Source: Halomonas halmophila
GTDB lineage: Bacteria; Pseudomonadota; Gammaproteobacteria; Pseudomonadales; Halomonadaceae
Length of the DNA stretch: 64,000 nt
NCBI RefSeq assembly: GCF_006540005.1
Contig: NZ_BJOC01000012.1
Coordinates: forward strand, 1 to 64,000
Direction: 5' to 3'
Both the position numbers and the translations under genes were made by a program. The number at the start of each line of letters is the position of its first letter. The stretch's first letter is position 1. Positions 18,773 through 28,177 of this stretch are shown one piece after another. The notes beneath the pieces are model-generated. The model had not been told where the DNA came from. It saw only the letters and a program-made list of their open reading frames with translations, and searched no databases.

Positions 18773-19318
18773 TCAGGCTCCGCTCTTGAAGGTGGTGCGT
18801 TGAATCAGGATGCGCAGAGTGCGCGCCACCAGTATCAGACACAGCAGGTAGAGACCGACTAGCACCGCGCCCTGGGGAATCCACAGCGGTGTTTCGGCCA
18901 GTGTCTGGCTGACGATGCCGCGGGCGAAACTGCGTTGCACGGCGATGGTCCAGAAGTGTGCCAGCCAGCCGAAGACCAGAAGCGTCGAGACGCTGGCGAA
19001 GAGTTCGAAGGGCCAGCGCAGGTGTTCCGGAAAGCGTTCGAGCACCAGCGATACCCGGATCAGCCCGCCCTGCTCCAGGGCATAGGGCAGGCTGAGGAAG
19101 GTCATGGCGGCCACGCTGTAGCCGATGAACTCATCCAGCACGAAGGTGGAACGGCCGAACAGTCGCATGCCGATCTCCAGCAGGATGTGGCCCAGCATGT
19201 AGATGATCAGCAGCATGCCCAGCCAGGCGCCGACCCGGGCCAGCCCGGAAGCGAGCTGGCCGAGTCGGTGGCTGAACGTCTCGAGCAGGCCGCTGGGCCG
19301 TGCGGGAGTCGGGGACAT
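18773..19318 (-). CDS. dctQ: TRAP transporter small permease subunit (DctQ family)
   Basis: A 181-residue protein with four predicted membrane segments, the usual form of the DctQ small permease that pairs with DctM in the inner membrane. A proline-rich tail precedes the first helix (GAWLGMLLIIYMLGHILLEI). Its ATG overlaps the stop of dctP by one base (TAATG), and its stop is four bases before dctM, so the three subunits are very probably translated together. Confidence 0.9.
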   Translation of the reverse strand: MSPTPARPSGLLETFSHRLGQLASGLARVGAWLGMLLIIYMLGHILLEIGMRLFGRSTFVLDEFIGYSVAAMTFLSLPYALEQGGLIRVSLVLERFPEHLRWPFELFASVSTLLVFGWLAHFWTIAVQRSFARGIVSQTLAETPLWIPQGAVLVGLYLLCLILVARTLRILIQRTTFKSGA

Positions 19319-20331
19319 TAGTCGGAGGCCTTGGTCTGGTTGAATTCGTTGATGATCGTCTGGCCGCGTTCACCGATATCTTCCAGCCAGTTCTCCACCA
19401 CCGGCGTGGCGGCTTCCTCGAGGCCGGCGCGGAAGTCATCGGGAATCGGGTCGTGGATGGCGACGTCGTGAGACTCCAGTGTTTGGTAGTTCTGCGCCAC
19501 GCGCTCCTTGACTACCTCCCAGTTATGCGCATCGGTCTCTTCCGCGGCCTGCAGGATGGCGTCCTGCTGGGACTCGCTGAGCGATTCGAAGGCATCGCGG
19601 TTCATGTGCACCATGTTCAGCGGAATGGCGTACTTGATGGCGCTAAAGTCGCTCAGGTGTTCCCAGAAGCTGCCATTGGCACCGGACTCCGCGGAGGTCA
19701 GCACGGCCTCGATGCCACCGGTGGCCAGTTGCGGCACCACGTCGGCCCAGGACAGCTTGACCGGGGCCGCCCCGGCATTGCGCAGGATCTCGGTGCCGTT
19801 GCGGTCATAGGTTCGAATCTTCAGGTCCTGAAGGCTTGCCATGTCGGTGACCGGCTCCTTGGACCAGATACCACTGGCCGGCCAGGGCGAGGCGTAGAGC
19901 AGGATCTGGTTGTTATTCTCGAATACCTCGGCGTATTCCGGCCTGGCGATCTCGTAGAGCCGCTTGGCGGATTCCACGTCGTCGGCGAGGAACGGCAGCG
20001 AGGACAGCAGGAAGATCGGATCGATGCCGGCCAGGGTCCCCGAGAGGCTGTCGGCGATCTGGACGGCATTGTCGGCCACGGCGTAGAAATGGTCGCCGGA
20101 TCGGAAGCCCAGAGAAGCCCCCGTATGAAGGGTGATATCCACCTCACCGTTGGTCAGCTCCTCGACCCGGTCGATGAACCAGGCATCGCCCTCGGCGTGG
20201 ATCGAGCTGGCATTGTATTCATTGGAGAAGTCCATGGTGGTCGCGGCCTGGGCATTGAAGGCCAGGGCGCCTGCGCCGAGGCCGGCGACGAGAGAGCACA
20301 GCAAGGCGCGACGTGGCAGAGAATCGATCAT
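19318..20331 (-). CDS. dctP: TRAP transporter substrate-binding protein (DctP family)
   Basis: A 337-residue periplasmic solute receptor. The ATG at 20331 is chosen because it follows AAGGAAA at about eight bases and begins a clear signal peptide: two Arg, a hydrophobic stretch, then an AQAA cleavage region. The open frame continues 33 codons further upstream but without signal-peptide logic. Family features include a mid-protein RTYDRNGTEILRNAGA-type segment holding the Arg that usually binds the substrate carboxylate. It is first in the dctP-dctQ-dctM operon. Ligand unknown. Confidence 0.9.
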   Translation of the reverse strand: MIDSLPRRALLCSLVAGLGAGALAFNAQAATTMDFSNEYNASSIHAEGDAWFIDRVEELTNGEVDITLHTGASLGFRSGDHFYAVADNAVQIADSLSGTLAGIDPIFLLSSLPFLADDVESAKRLYEIARPEYAEVFENNNQILLYASPWPASGIWSKEPVTDMASLQDLKIRTYDRNGTEILRNAGAAPVKLSWADVVPQLATGGIEAVLTSAESGANGSFWEHLSDFSAIKYAIPLNMVHMNRDAFESLSESQQDAILQAAEETDAHNWEVVKERVAQNYQTLESHDVAIHDPIPDDFRAGLEEAATPVVENWLEDIGERGQTIINEFNQTKASD

Positions 20332-20360
20332 GAGAGGTTTCCTTGTTGTTCGTTCAGGTG

Positions 20361-20429
20361 TGCTGATCATTTCAGCATCATGGATTTCCTCATGGCAGGG
20401 AAGATGCTCGTGCGACAGCCAGTGTCGCA
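20361..20429 (-). promoter_or_regulatory. Operator-like inverted repeats upstream of dctP
   Basis: TGCGACA/TGTCGCA (20411-20417 and 20423-20429, 5-base spacer) lies about 80 bases upstream of the dctP start. TGCTGA/TCAGCA (20361-20366 and 20372-20377) lies about 30 bases upstream. Either could bind a dimeric regulator of the TRAP operon; no regulator gene is adjacent. The rest of the 270-base gap up to 20601 shows nothing recognisable except a GC-rich hairpin downstream of the RND gene. Confidence 0.35.
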
Positions 20430-20601
20430 ATCACGACGCACGCCCCGACAGAGTCGTTGCCACACACAGACTAGCGGGTGCGGACGTTACTCGGCCAGGT
20501 AGTGTCGTGGCCAGGGCGCCTGGTGGTGTCAACGCTGATGGCTGGGGGCATAACGCCAGGGGCCGCCACGCTGACGGCCCTTGGGGCGGCAATGTGCGCC
20601 C

Positions 20602-23600
20602 TCAATGGCCCGCTGGGTGCTCGGCCATTTCGCGATCCAGGCGTTGTGCCACGGCGCCGGGGGAACCGGTGCGGCGAGCCAGCAGGTCATAGGCCACCGG
20701 AACCACGAAGAGGGTGAAGACCGTGGCGGTGGCCAGGCCGCACAAGATGACCGTGCCCAGCACCAGGCGTGTCTCGGCACCGGCGCCGCTGGACAGGATC
20801 AACGGGATCGCCCCGGCCATGGTGGTCACCGCGGTCATGATGACCGGTCGCAGACGAGTCACCGCGGCTTCGACCAGAGCCTCGTGGAAGCGGTGTCCGG
20901 CATCGCGCAGCTGGTTGGCGAACTCGACGATCAAGATGCCGTTCTTGGCGGCCAGCCCGACCAGCATGACCAGCCCTATCTGGCTATAGGTATTGAGCGT
21001 CTGACCGCTCAACCACAGACCCAGCAGGGCACCGATCATCGCCAGAGGTACGGTGATCATGATCACCAGCGGATGAACGAAGCTCTCGAACTGAGCGGCC
21101 AGCACCAGGAAGACGACCAGCACGCCCATGCCCAGCAGGAAGGTCGTGGCGCCACTGGCTTCCTGATAGTCGCGGGCCGTGCCTTTGACGCCGGTCTGCA
21201 CCTCAGGCGGCAATACCTCGCTGACGGCGTTGTTCATGTAGTCGAGAGCCTTGCCCATGGAATAGCCATCGGCCAGGTTGGCCTGGATGGTGATGGCACG
21301 CATGCGATTGAAACGGTTCAGCGTGCTGGGACCGGCGAAGTCGGTCAGGGTCACCATGCTGGAGAGGGGCACCAGCTCGCCGGAGCGCGACGAGCGCACC
21401 ATCAGGCTTTCCAGCGAGCGCGGACTGGGCCGGGAGCCCCGTTCGGCCTCAAGGATGACATCATACTCCTGGCCATCGTCGACATAGCGCGTCACGCTGC
21501 GCCCCCCCAGCAGAGTTTCCAGGGTGCTGCCGATCTCGGTGACGGTCACGCCCAGATCGGCGGCGCGTTCGTAATTGATGTCGACTCTGAGCTGCGGCTG
21601 ATTCTCCTCGTAGTCACTGTCGAGGTTGAGCAGATTTGGGTTGTCCTCGCGGATATGGGCGATCAGGGTGTCGCGCCACTTACTGAGCTGATCGTAGGTA
21701 CTGCCGCCCAGCACGAATTGCAGGGCCTGCTCGGAGCTGCTGCCACCGCCAAAGCCCTGGGGCATGATCGGGAAGGCCGTTATGCCCGGCAGGTCGGCGA
21801 GGCGTTGCCGAACCTCGGCCATAATCGGCCAGGCCGGACGGCGCTCGCTCCAGTCGCTGAGGTTGACGATCACCATGCCACTGTTGAAGTTTTCGATGGC
21901 GCCCCAGCCCATTGGCGCACGAACCAGGATGCGCTCGACTTCGCCTTTCTCGCGCATCGGCAGCAGTCGCGCCTCGATTTCATCCATGTAGTCTTTCATG
22001 TAGTCGTAGGTCGCGCCGGGTGGACCATTGACGACGATGAAGAAGGTGCCGCGATCCTCCTGGGGCGTATACTCGCGGGGTAATTGGTCGTTGATCCAGA
22101 CCATGGCACCGAGCAGGGCGACAAACAGCACCATGACCGACCAGCGCCAGCGCAGCACGCGCTCCAGCAGGCTGCGATAGGCTCCGCGACAGGCATCCAG
22201 CGCACGATGCACGGCATGGGCGACGCGCCCCTCATGCATGTCGCGCTTGAGCACCTTGGAAGCCATCATCGGCGTCAGCGTCAGGGCCAGCAGGGTGGAA
22301 ATGGCCACCGCAGCGGCAAGCGTCAGGGCGAATTCCGAAAAGAGTCGGCCGATGTCGCCCTGCAGAAAACTCAATGGCACGAAGACCGCGATCAGTACCA
22401 GGGTGGTGGCGATGACGGCGAAGGCGATCTGGCGGCTGCCACGATAGGCCGCCACCAGGGCGCTTTCGCCACGCTCCTGCATGCGTCGGTGAATATTTTC
22501 GAGCACCACGATGGCATCATCGACGATCAAGCCGATGGCCAGCACCAGCGCCAGCAGCGTCAGCAGGTTGATGGTGAAGCCCATGGCGGCCAGAGCGGCG
22601 AAGGTACCGATCAAGGCAATGGGCACGGTAACGGCGGGGATCAGGGTGGTACGCAGGTTGCCGAGGAAGATGAAGATTGCCACCACCACCAGCCCCATGG
22701 CGATGAACAGCGTCTTCACCACATCGGCGATGGCGTTGGAAACGAAGGTGGAGGCATCGTGGTGCAGCTTGAGCTCCATGCCCTCGGGCAGGTTGGGGGC
22801 CACGCGTTCCATCTCGGCCTTCACGGCCTCGGACAGCGCCAGGACGTTGGCAGTCGACTGCTTGCGAATGCCCAGGCCGACCATGGGCACGCCATTGCCG
22901 CGGAACATCGAACGCTCTTCCACGGCGCCGATCTCGACCTCTGCCACATCGCTCAAGCGCACCAGGTAGCCGCTGTCGTCCTCGGCGAGCACCAGATCGC
23001 GAAAGTCCTGGGGCGTCGAGAAATCCCGGGGCAGGCGTACCATGAACTGACGATCCACGGACTCCACCGAGCCGCCGGGTAGCTCGACGTTCTCTTCGCG
23101 CAGGCTGTCCTCGACATCGCTCACGGTGAGGCCCCGCGCCGCCAGCGCATCGGCATCCAGCCAGATCCGCATGGCGTATTCCTCGCCACCGCCGACGACC
23201 ACCTGGGAGGCTCCCTCCAACACCGAGAAACGGTCGGTCAGGTAGCGCTCGGCGTAGTCGGTCAACTCATCGATGGCATAGTCACTGCCGGACAGCGACA
23301 GCCAGATGACCACGTCCGAGCCGGAGTCTTGCTTGCGCACCTCGGTGGCGTTGGCGGCATCGGGCAGGTTGTCCCGGGCGCCGGCGATGCGCTCGCGAAT
23401 ATCATTGGCGGCGGCATTGATGTCCTTGTCCAGGCTGAATTCCACGGTGATGCTGGAGCTGCCGTCGGAACTCGAGGAGGTGATCAGCTCGATACCGCTG
23501 ACGCCGCTGATGCGATCCTCCAGTACCTGGGTAATGCGGGTTTCCACTACGCTCGCCGAGGCCCCAGGATAGTCGGTATCGATGCTGACGATCGGCGGGT

Positions 23601-23721
23601 CGATGGACGGATATTCCTGCAATGGCAAGCGGTCGAGGGCGAGCAAGCCAAAGACCACGATGAGAGCCGCCAGTACCGTGGCGAGGACCGGCCGCTGGAC
23701 GGAAATATCGGACAGACGCAT
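20602..23721 (-). CDS. RND family multidrug efflux transporter, inner membrane subunit
   Basis: A 1,039-residue RND pump of the hydrophobe/amphiphile efflux (HAE1) family, close in length to AcrB. The N-terminus (LSDISVQRPVLATVLAALI) and the twelve-helix, two-porter-loop layout are typical. TM4 carries the paired Asp residues of the proton relay (GLIVDDAIVV, near residue 400). It exports hydrophobic toxic compounds by proton exchange, with an adaptor and an outer membrane channel. The adaptor gene just upstream overlaps it by one base (TGATG). No outer membrane factor lies in the window, so a TolC-like protein encoded elsewhere is probably shared. Substrates unknown. Confidence 0.93.
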   Translation of the reverse strand: MRLSDISVQRPVLATVLAALIVVFGLLALDRLPLQEYPSIDPPIVSIDTDYPGASASVVETRITQVLEDRISGVSGIELITSSSSDGSSSITVEFSLDKDINAAANDIRERIAGARDNLPDAANATEVRKQDSGSDVVIWLSLSGSDYAIDELTDYAERYLTDRFSVLEGASQVVVGGGEEYAMRIWLDADALAARGLTVSDVEDSLREENVELPGGSVESVDRQFMVRLPRDFSTPQDFRDLVLAEDDSGYLVRLSDVAEVEIGAVEERSMFRGNGVPMVGLGIRKQSTANVLALSEAVKAEMERVAPNLPEGMELKLHHDASTFVSNAIADVVKTLFIAMGLVVVAIFIFLGNLRTTLIPAVTVPIALIGTFAALAAMGFTINLLTLLALVLAIGLIVDDAIVVLENIHRRMQERGESALVAAYRGSRQIAFAVIATTLVLIAVFVPLSFLQGDIGRLFSEFALTLAAAVAISTLLALTLTPMMASKVLKRDMHEGRVAHAVHRALDACRGAYRSLLERVLRWRWSVMVLFVALLGAMVWINDQLPREYTPQEDRGTFFIVVNGPPGATYDYMKDYMDEIEARLLPMREKGEVERILVRAPMGWGAIENFNSGMVIVNLSDWSERRPAWPIMAEVRQRLADLPGITAFPIMPQGFGGGSSSEQALQFVLGGSTYDQLSKWRDTLIAHIREDNPNLLNLDSDYEENQPQLRVDINYERAADLGVTVTEIGSTLETLLGGRSVTRYVDDGQEYDVILEAERGSRPSPRSLESLMVRSSRSGELVPLSSMVTLTDFAGPSTLNRFNRMRAITIQANLADGYSMGKALDYMNNAVSEVLPPEVQTGVKGTARDYQEASGATTFLLGMGVLVVFLVLAAQFESFVHPLVIMITVPLAMIGALLGLWLSGQTLNTYSQIGLVMLVGLAAKNGILIVEFANQLRDAGHRFHEALVEAAVTRLRPVIMTAVTTMAGAIPLILSSGAGAETRLVLGTVILCGLATATVFTLFVVPVAYDLLARRTGSPGAVAQRLDREMAEHPAGH

Positions 23722-24836
23722 CAGGCATCTCCCGCATCACGATTGGCACGCAGCAATTCGCGAACCGAAGTCTCGTCATCGGTGATGCCGAGCAGGCGCA
23801 CTGCATCGCCATCACGCACCCGTTCGGCACCATGGTTGACGATCAGATCGCCGGCTGTCAGGCCCTCGAGCACCTCGGCTTCGCCGGGGCGGCGCTCGCC
23901 GACGCGTACCCGACGGCGCTCGACGGTTTTGCCATCCTCTCCCTCCTGGATGACCAGCACATAGTGACGCTCCCCTTCGGGGATCAGCGCGGCCTCGGGG
24001 ATGACCAGGGTCTCGCGCTGTCGGCGTGCCACGGTGACTTCCATGAGCATGCCGGGGCGCAGTTGCCGCTCGGGGTTGTCGAGTATCGCGCGCACCGAAG
24101 CGCTGCGAGTGACGGAATCCACTCGGGGCGAGATGGCCGCAATCTCGCCTTGAAAGCTGGCTTCGGGGTAGGCGGCGCTGGTGGCGGTCAGTGACATGCC
24201 TGGCGCGAGTGAGCCCAGTGCGGTGGCCGGCACCTGAAAGTCGAGTTTCATGCGATCGAGCTGGTCCAGCGTGGCAAGCTCCGTGCCCGGAGAGACCAGG
24301 GTGCCGGCGCTGACCTGGCGGAAGCCGACTACCCCGGAAAACGGCGCCTGTATCGTGTAGTCCTCGAGCTGGGCCTGCAGTGCCTCGACTTCGGCCTGGG
24401 CCTGACGCAACTGGGCGCGGCTATCCTCGGCCTCGGCCCGGGTGCCCAGGTTGCGCTGCTGTAGCTGGCTCAAGCGGTCCACCTGAGCCTGGCGTTGATC
24501 TCTCAAGGCCTTGGCAGCACGCAGGTCGGCTTGTGCCTGATCGTTGGAGAGGCGTACCAGGACATCACCGGCCTCGACATGCTCGCCGCCCTCGAACTCG
24601 AGGCTCTGGATGGTCTCGGTTACCGTGGCCGAGATCGTCACACTCTCGTCGGACTTCAATGTTCCCAGGGCTTCCAGAGGATCGCTCCAGCGGGCCTGTT
24701 CCACCCGCGAGGCGATGACCGCGGTGGGCTCGCGGGCAGTGGGTGTCTGGGCCAGCAATGGCGACGCCAGACTCAGGCCAAACAGCAACAGGCAAACAGC
24801 ACGGCGCCAGGGAGGGAATTGAGGTCTCGAGGTCAT
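23721..24836 (-). CDS. RND efflux periplasmic adaptor subunit (HlyD/AcrA family)
   Basis: A 371-residue membrane fusion protein linking the RND pump to an outer membrane channel. After a signal-like N-terminus (CLLLFGLSLASPLLA) come a lipoyl-like half-motif, an Ala/Gln/Arg-rich coiled-coil hairpin (about residues 100-155), the second lipoyl half (IQAPFSGVVGFRQVSAGTLV) and a beta-barrel/membrane-proximal region. The ATG at 24836 sits just before the signal peptide. An upstream in-frame ATG at 24875 would add 13 residues and overlap the operator region, and is less likely. The gene is transcribed with the pump gene. Confidence 0.9.
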   Translation of the reverse strand: MTSRPQFPPWRRAVCLLLFGLSLASPLLAQTPTAREPTAVIASRVEQARWSDPLEALGTLKSDESVTISATVTETIQSLEFEGGEHVEAGDVLVRLSNDQAQADLRAAKALRDQRQAQVDRLSQLQQRNLGTRAEAEDSRAQLRQAQAEVEALQAQLEDYTIQAPFSGVVGFRQVSAGTLVSPGTELATLDQLDRMKLDFQVPATALGSLAPGMSLTATSAAYPEASFQGEIAAISPRVDSVTRSASVRAILDNPERQLRPGMLMEVTVARRQRETLVIPEAALIPEGERHYVLVIQEGEDGKTVERRRVRVGERRPGEAEVLEGLTAGDLIVNHGAERVRDGDAVRLLGITDDETSVRELLRANRDAGDA

Positions 24837-24890
24837 GTCAGGCTCGCTTGATCCAGCGGATGTGTCACCGGGCATCCCGCCCTGGTGGTA

Positions 24891-24945
24891 CCGGTGCCAA
24901 CTCACATGGCACCGGGTCGAGCAATACACGCATCAGGGTACCCTG
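24891..24945. promoter_or_regulatory. Palindromic operator cluster between the RND operon and yhiN
   Basis: CCGGTGCCA and TGGCACCGG (24891-24899 and 24907-24915) form a perfect 9-base-arm inverted repeat with a 7-base spacer. CAGGGTACCCTG (24934-24945) is a perfect 12-base palindrome. The recurring half-site is GGTACC/GGTGCC. The cluster begins 55 bases upstream of the adaptor start codon, where repressors of RND operons (TetR or MarR type) usually bind. No such regulator gene is in the window. Confidence 0.5.
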
Positions 24946-25019
24946 TTTGGGGTGCCCAAGGGATGGCAAGAGTGTGGCAACAATGCACAAGTTGCGTTCC
25001 GCCTGTCGACAGCCGGCTC

Positions 25020-25028
25020 TGCTAGAAT
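25020..25028 (+). promoter_or_regulatory. Extended -10 element upstream of yhiN
   Basis: TGCTAGAAT matches an extended -10 (TGnTATAAT-like), 85 bases upstream of the yhiN start. No good -35 is present, which extended -10 promoters can tolerate. Confidence 0.4.
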
Positions 25029-25113
25029 GCGCGCTCGCCTGGTCGATGAACGCATCGGCCAGGCGGCAGCAAACGAGCTCATGACAGCGGCGGCCAGGGG
25101 CGAAGGCAAGGCA

Positions 25114-26289
25114 ATGACATACGATGTGGTGGTGATCGGTGCAGGGGCTGCGGGCCTGATGTGTGCCCTGACGGCAGGCTATGCCGGGCGCCGGGTGCTG
25201 GTGGTGGAGCACGCCAGCAAGCCCGGCAAGAAGATCCTGATGTCGGGGGGCGGACGCTGCAACTTCACCAATATGGCGACCACGCCGGCGAACTTCTTCT
25301 CGCGTAACCCGCATTTCTGTATCTCGGCTCTGAGGCGCTATCGGCCCGAGCATTTCGTCGAGCTGGTCGAGCGGCATGGCCTCGAGCATGTCGAGAAAGC
25401 GCCAGGCCAGTTGTTCTGCGCCGGCTCCGCCAAGGAGCTTCTGGACGTGCTGCTCACCGAGTGCGAGTGGGCCGGGGTCGATATACGCCTCAAGACGTCG
25501 GTGCACTCGCTGGAACGGCAGGGCGAGGGTATGCGGCTGGCGACCAGCCTGGGGCCGATCGAGGCCGGGGCGGTGGTGGTGGCCACCGGCGGCCTGTCGA
25601 TCCCGACCATGGGCGCCACCGGCTTCGGCTATGAGATTGCGCGCCAGTTCGGGCTGGCGGTCACCGAGACACGCGCGGCGCTGGTGCCGTTCACGTTGAC
25701 CTCGCAGTGGAAGGAGCGTGCCGCCTCGCTGGCCGGCCTCAGCCACGAGGTGGCGGTACGCTGTCGCGATGGCGAATACCACGAGCCCATGCTGTTTACC
25801 CATCGAGGGCTGTCCGGGCCGGCCATGCTGCAGATTTCCAGCTACTGGCATAGCGGTGACGCGCTTTCCATCGATCTGTTGCCTGGTACTGAGGCGTTCG
25901 AGGCGCTGATCACCGCGCGCCGCGACGCGCCCAAGCGGCGCTTGAGTACCTGGCTGGCCGAGCGCCTGCCACGTCGGCTCGCCCAGGCCATGGTGGAATG
26001 GCATGGTGGCGATGCGCCCCTGGCGGAGTGTTCCAACGCCACCCTGTCGGCCTGGGCCGCCTACCTCAACGACTGGCAGCTCAAACCCGCTGGTACAGAG
26101 GGCTGGCGGACCGCCGAGGTTACGATGGGCGGTATTGACACCCAGGGGATATCTTCTAAAACCTTCGAAGTTCAGGGGCTGCCGCAGCTGCGCTTCATCG
26201 GCGAGGTGCTGGACGTCACCGGCGAACTAGGGGGCTACAACTTTCAGTGGGCCTGGGCCTCTGGCGTCGCCTGTGGCCAGGCGGTGTGA
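25114..26289 (+). CDS. yhiN: FAD-dependent oxidoreductase of the HI0933/YhiN family
   Basis: A 391-residue flavoprotein of the HI0933 family, close to E. coli YhiN (400 aa). The N-terminal dinucleotide-binding motif is VVVIGAGAAGLMCALTAG, followed by the family hallmark KKILMSGGGRCNFTN. The second FAD motif (VVATGGLSIPTMGATGFGYE) is near residue 165, and the C-terminus has the usual GGYNFQWAWASG closing loop. The substrate of the family is not known; some members have been linked to RNA or sugar modification. The ATG at 25114, 13 bases after GAAGG, is chosen because the flavin motif must start near the N-terminus; the open frame extends upstream through the promoter region. Confidence 0.88.
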   Translation: MTYDVVVIGAGAAGLMCALTAGYAGRRVLVVEHASKPGKKILMSGGGRCNFTNMATTPANFFSRNPHFCISALRRYRPEHFVELVERHGLEHVEKAPGQLFCAGSAKELLDVLLTECEWAGVDIRLKTSVHSLERQGEGMRLATSLGPIEAGAVVVATGGLSIPTMGATGFGYEIARQFGLAVTETRAALVPFTLTSQWKERAASLAGLSHEVAVRCRDGEYHEPMLFTHRGLSGPAMLQISSYWHSGDALSIDLLPGTEAFEALITARRDAPKRRLSTWLAERLPRRLAQAMVEWHGGDAPLAECSNATLSAWAAYLNDWQLKPAGTEGWRTAEVTMGGIDTQGISSKTFEVQGLPQLRFIGEVLDVTGELGGYNFQWAWASGVACGQAV

Positions 26290-26366
26290 GGCGATAGGGC
26301 TGATGCGGACTGTCGTGCCTGGCAGGGCTTTCTATACTGAAGGCGTCACGGCACGGAGTCTGCGTC

Positions 26367-27377
26367 ATGGGGAAATCGCTGCAGAAACGGCGCCTTGGGC
26401 GCGTGGTGGGAGATGTCGGGCTGGATCTGGTCAAGGAGGCGCGGCGTGCGCGGCCGCGTGTCATGGACCCCGAAGATCCCGAGGGTCTGCATGATTTCCG
26501 GGTGGCCCTGCGTCGTCTGCGCGTCTGGCTGCAGGCCTATCGGCAGCAACCGGGCATTCGGGTGCCCAAGTCGCTGCGTCGTGATCTGCGCGACCTGGCC
26601 AGGGCCACCAATGCGGCCCGCGACGGCGAGGTGATGCTGGCATGGCTCGAAACCATCCAGCCGCAGCTGTCGGTGCGCGAGCGGCATGCGGCCGGCTGGT
26701 GGCAGCAGCGCCTGGAGGCACAGGTGGCAGAGGCTTACACAGAGGCTCATGAGGCCATCGAGTCGCGCTTCCCCGAGCTGGAGCAGCGTCTCATCGCGCA
26801 GCTCGAGGCGATACGGGACGGCGATTCCGACAGGAAGGCAAGTGGCAAGAAGAAGCGGGCGAAAGGTCGGGGAGGAGGCCCGCCGCGTTTCGGAGAGGCC
26901 AGTGCCCAGGTGCTGGACGCGCTGCGCGAGCGTCTGGAAGCCGAAGTCGCGGCCGTGGGCTCGGTGGAAGACGCCGAGTCGCTGCACCGCCCGCGTATCA
27001 CCGGCAAGCGCATTCGCTATCTATTGCGCCCGTGGCGCAGGGTATCGGCGGATTGCCATCAGGCCGAGCGCGCCATGAAGGACTTTCAGGATGCATTCGG
27101 CGTCCTCCACGACGACCTGGTGCGCGAGGCTGCCATGCATTCGGCCGCTCTTGAACAGGGCCGCCAGGAACTCGATGCCAGATTGACCCAGGCCGCACAA
27201 GGCCAGGCCGGGCGTGCCACGGCCCCCGCTCACCTGCGCGGTTTCATGGATCTGCTGAGTGCACACCGGACCCGGTTACTGCGACACTATGATGACGCCA
27301 TGGGTGCCGGTGGCGTGGCAAATATCGATGCCCTTTCGGTGCACTTGAACAGAGCCGCCGAGGCCATGCGTCAATGA
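26367..27377 (+). CDS. CHAD domain protein
   Basis: A 336-residue, strongly basic and alpha-helical protein with CHAD-domain histidine motifs: LHDFRVALRRLRVWLQAY near residue 40 and LHRPRITGKRIRYLLRP near 210. CHAD domains bind polyphosphate or other polyanions and are often found with polyphosphate granules or triphosphate-handling CYTH proteins. Here it is alone, without a CYTH domain. The ATG at 26367 follows GGAG at eight bases, and a TATACT -10-like hexamer lies at 26333-26338. It is convergent with the ParA gene. Confidence 0.85.
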   Translation: MGKSLQKRRLGRVVGDVGLDLVKEARRARPRVMDPEDPEGLHDFRVALRRLRVWLQAYRQQPGIRVPKSLRRDLRDLARATNAARDGEVMLAWLETIQPQLSVRERHAAGWWQQRLEAQVAEAYTEAHEAIESRFPELEQRLIAQLEAIRDGDSDRKASGKKKRAKGRGGGPPRFGEASAQVLDALRERLEAEVAAVGSVEDAESLHRPRITGKRIRYLLRPWRRVSADCHQAERAMKDFQDAFGVLHDDLVREAAMHSAALEQGRQELDARLTQAAQGQAGRATAPAHLRGFMDLLSAHRTRLLRHYDDAMGAGGVANIDALSVHLNRAAEAMRQ

Positions 27378-27424
27378 GCTGGTCAGGCGGGCCAGCGTGA
27401 TGACACTGGCGGCAGGGGGCATCG

Positions 27425-28159
27425 CTACTGGAGCCGCTGGGAAATCTCGTTCCACAGGGCCTGGTAGTTGCGGGAGGCCGTGGTGCGGGGCGCGAAGGCA
27501 TGCAGCGGGGCACGCTCCAGCCCCATGCGCTCGACGGCACTGGCCGCGGGAATGACCGTGGACAGCATCAGGGGCCAGCCGTTCTGCATCTCGTCGATCA
27601 TCTCGACATGCAGCTTGCGTCGCCGGTCCGCCAGGGTGATGAAGGGCCAGAAGGTGCAGGGCAGCTCCTGTTCATCCAGGAAGTCGCGCAACTGTTCCAG
27701 AGTGCGCATGGAGAGCGTGGTGGGAACCACCGGCACCAAGAGGGCATCGACGCTGGAGAAGATGTTCTCGGACAGGTGGGACAGGCTCGGGGGGCAGTCG
27801 AGGATGACCAGATCATAGTCCTTGCGCACCGGCTTGAGAATCTGGCGCAGGTGACTGTTGCCGCGCTTGGCCAGCAGGTTGTCCATGTCCCGTGATGCCA
27901 GGGCGGCAGGCAGTACATCCAGGTTATCGACCTGGGTATTGCGTATGACCTTGTCCAGATCGGCCTTGCCCTTGACCAGTTTTTCCACGCCCCCACGCAC
28001 CTTGGGCTTGGTACGCAGGTAAAAGCTGGTGGCGGCCTGCGGATCCAGGTCCCAGAGTAATACACGGTTGCCGGCACGCGCGGCTTGAGCGGCGAGGTTG
28101 ACCGATGAGGCGGTCTTGCCGACTCCTCCCTTGATGCTATAAAGCGCCAGCATGCGCAT
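27425..28159 (-). CDS. ParA/MinD-type ATPase, lone copy
   Basis: A 244-residue ParA-superfamily ATPase. The deviant Walker A is KGGVGKT at residues 10-16, with the signature Lys; DLDPQAATSFYL and VILDCPPSL follow as the A' and B motifs. Such proteins position plasmids, chromosomes or large protein complexes on the nucleoid or membrane. There is no ParB partner, centromere-like repeat or chemotaxis/flagellar cargo gene beside it, so its cargo is unknown. The ATG at 28159 follows GGAG at nine bases; an ATG two codons later is possible. Confidence 0.88.
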   Translation of the reverse strand: MRMLALYSIKGGVGKTASSVNLAAQAARAGNRVLLWDLDPQAATSFYLRTKPKVRGGVEKLVKGKADLDKVIRNTQVDNLDVLPAALASRDMDNLLAKRGNSHLRQILKPVRKDYDLVILDCPPSLSHLSENIFSSVDALLVPVVPTTLSMRTLEQLRDFLDEQELPCTFWPFITLADRRRKLHVEMIDEMQNGWPLMLSTVIPAASAVERMGLERAPLHAFAPRTTASRNYQALWNEISQRLQ

Positions 28160-28177
28160 GGTGAGCGGCTCCCTGAT

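Noticed and set aside
19810..19820. GGTTCGAATCT, like a tRNA T-loop
   Set aside because: It lies inside dctP and no cloverleaf can be formed around it.
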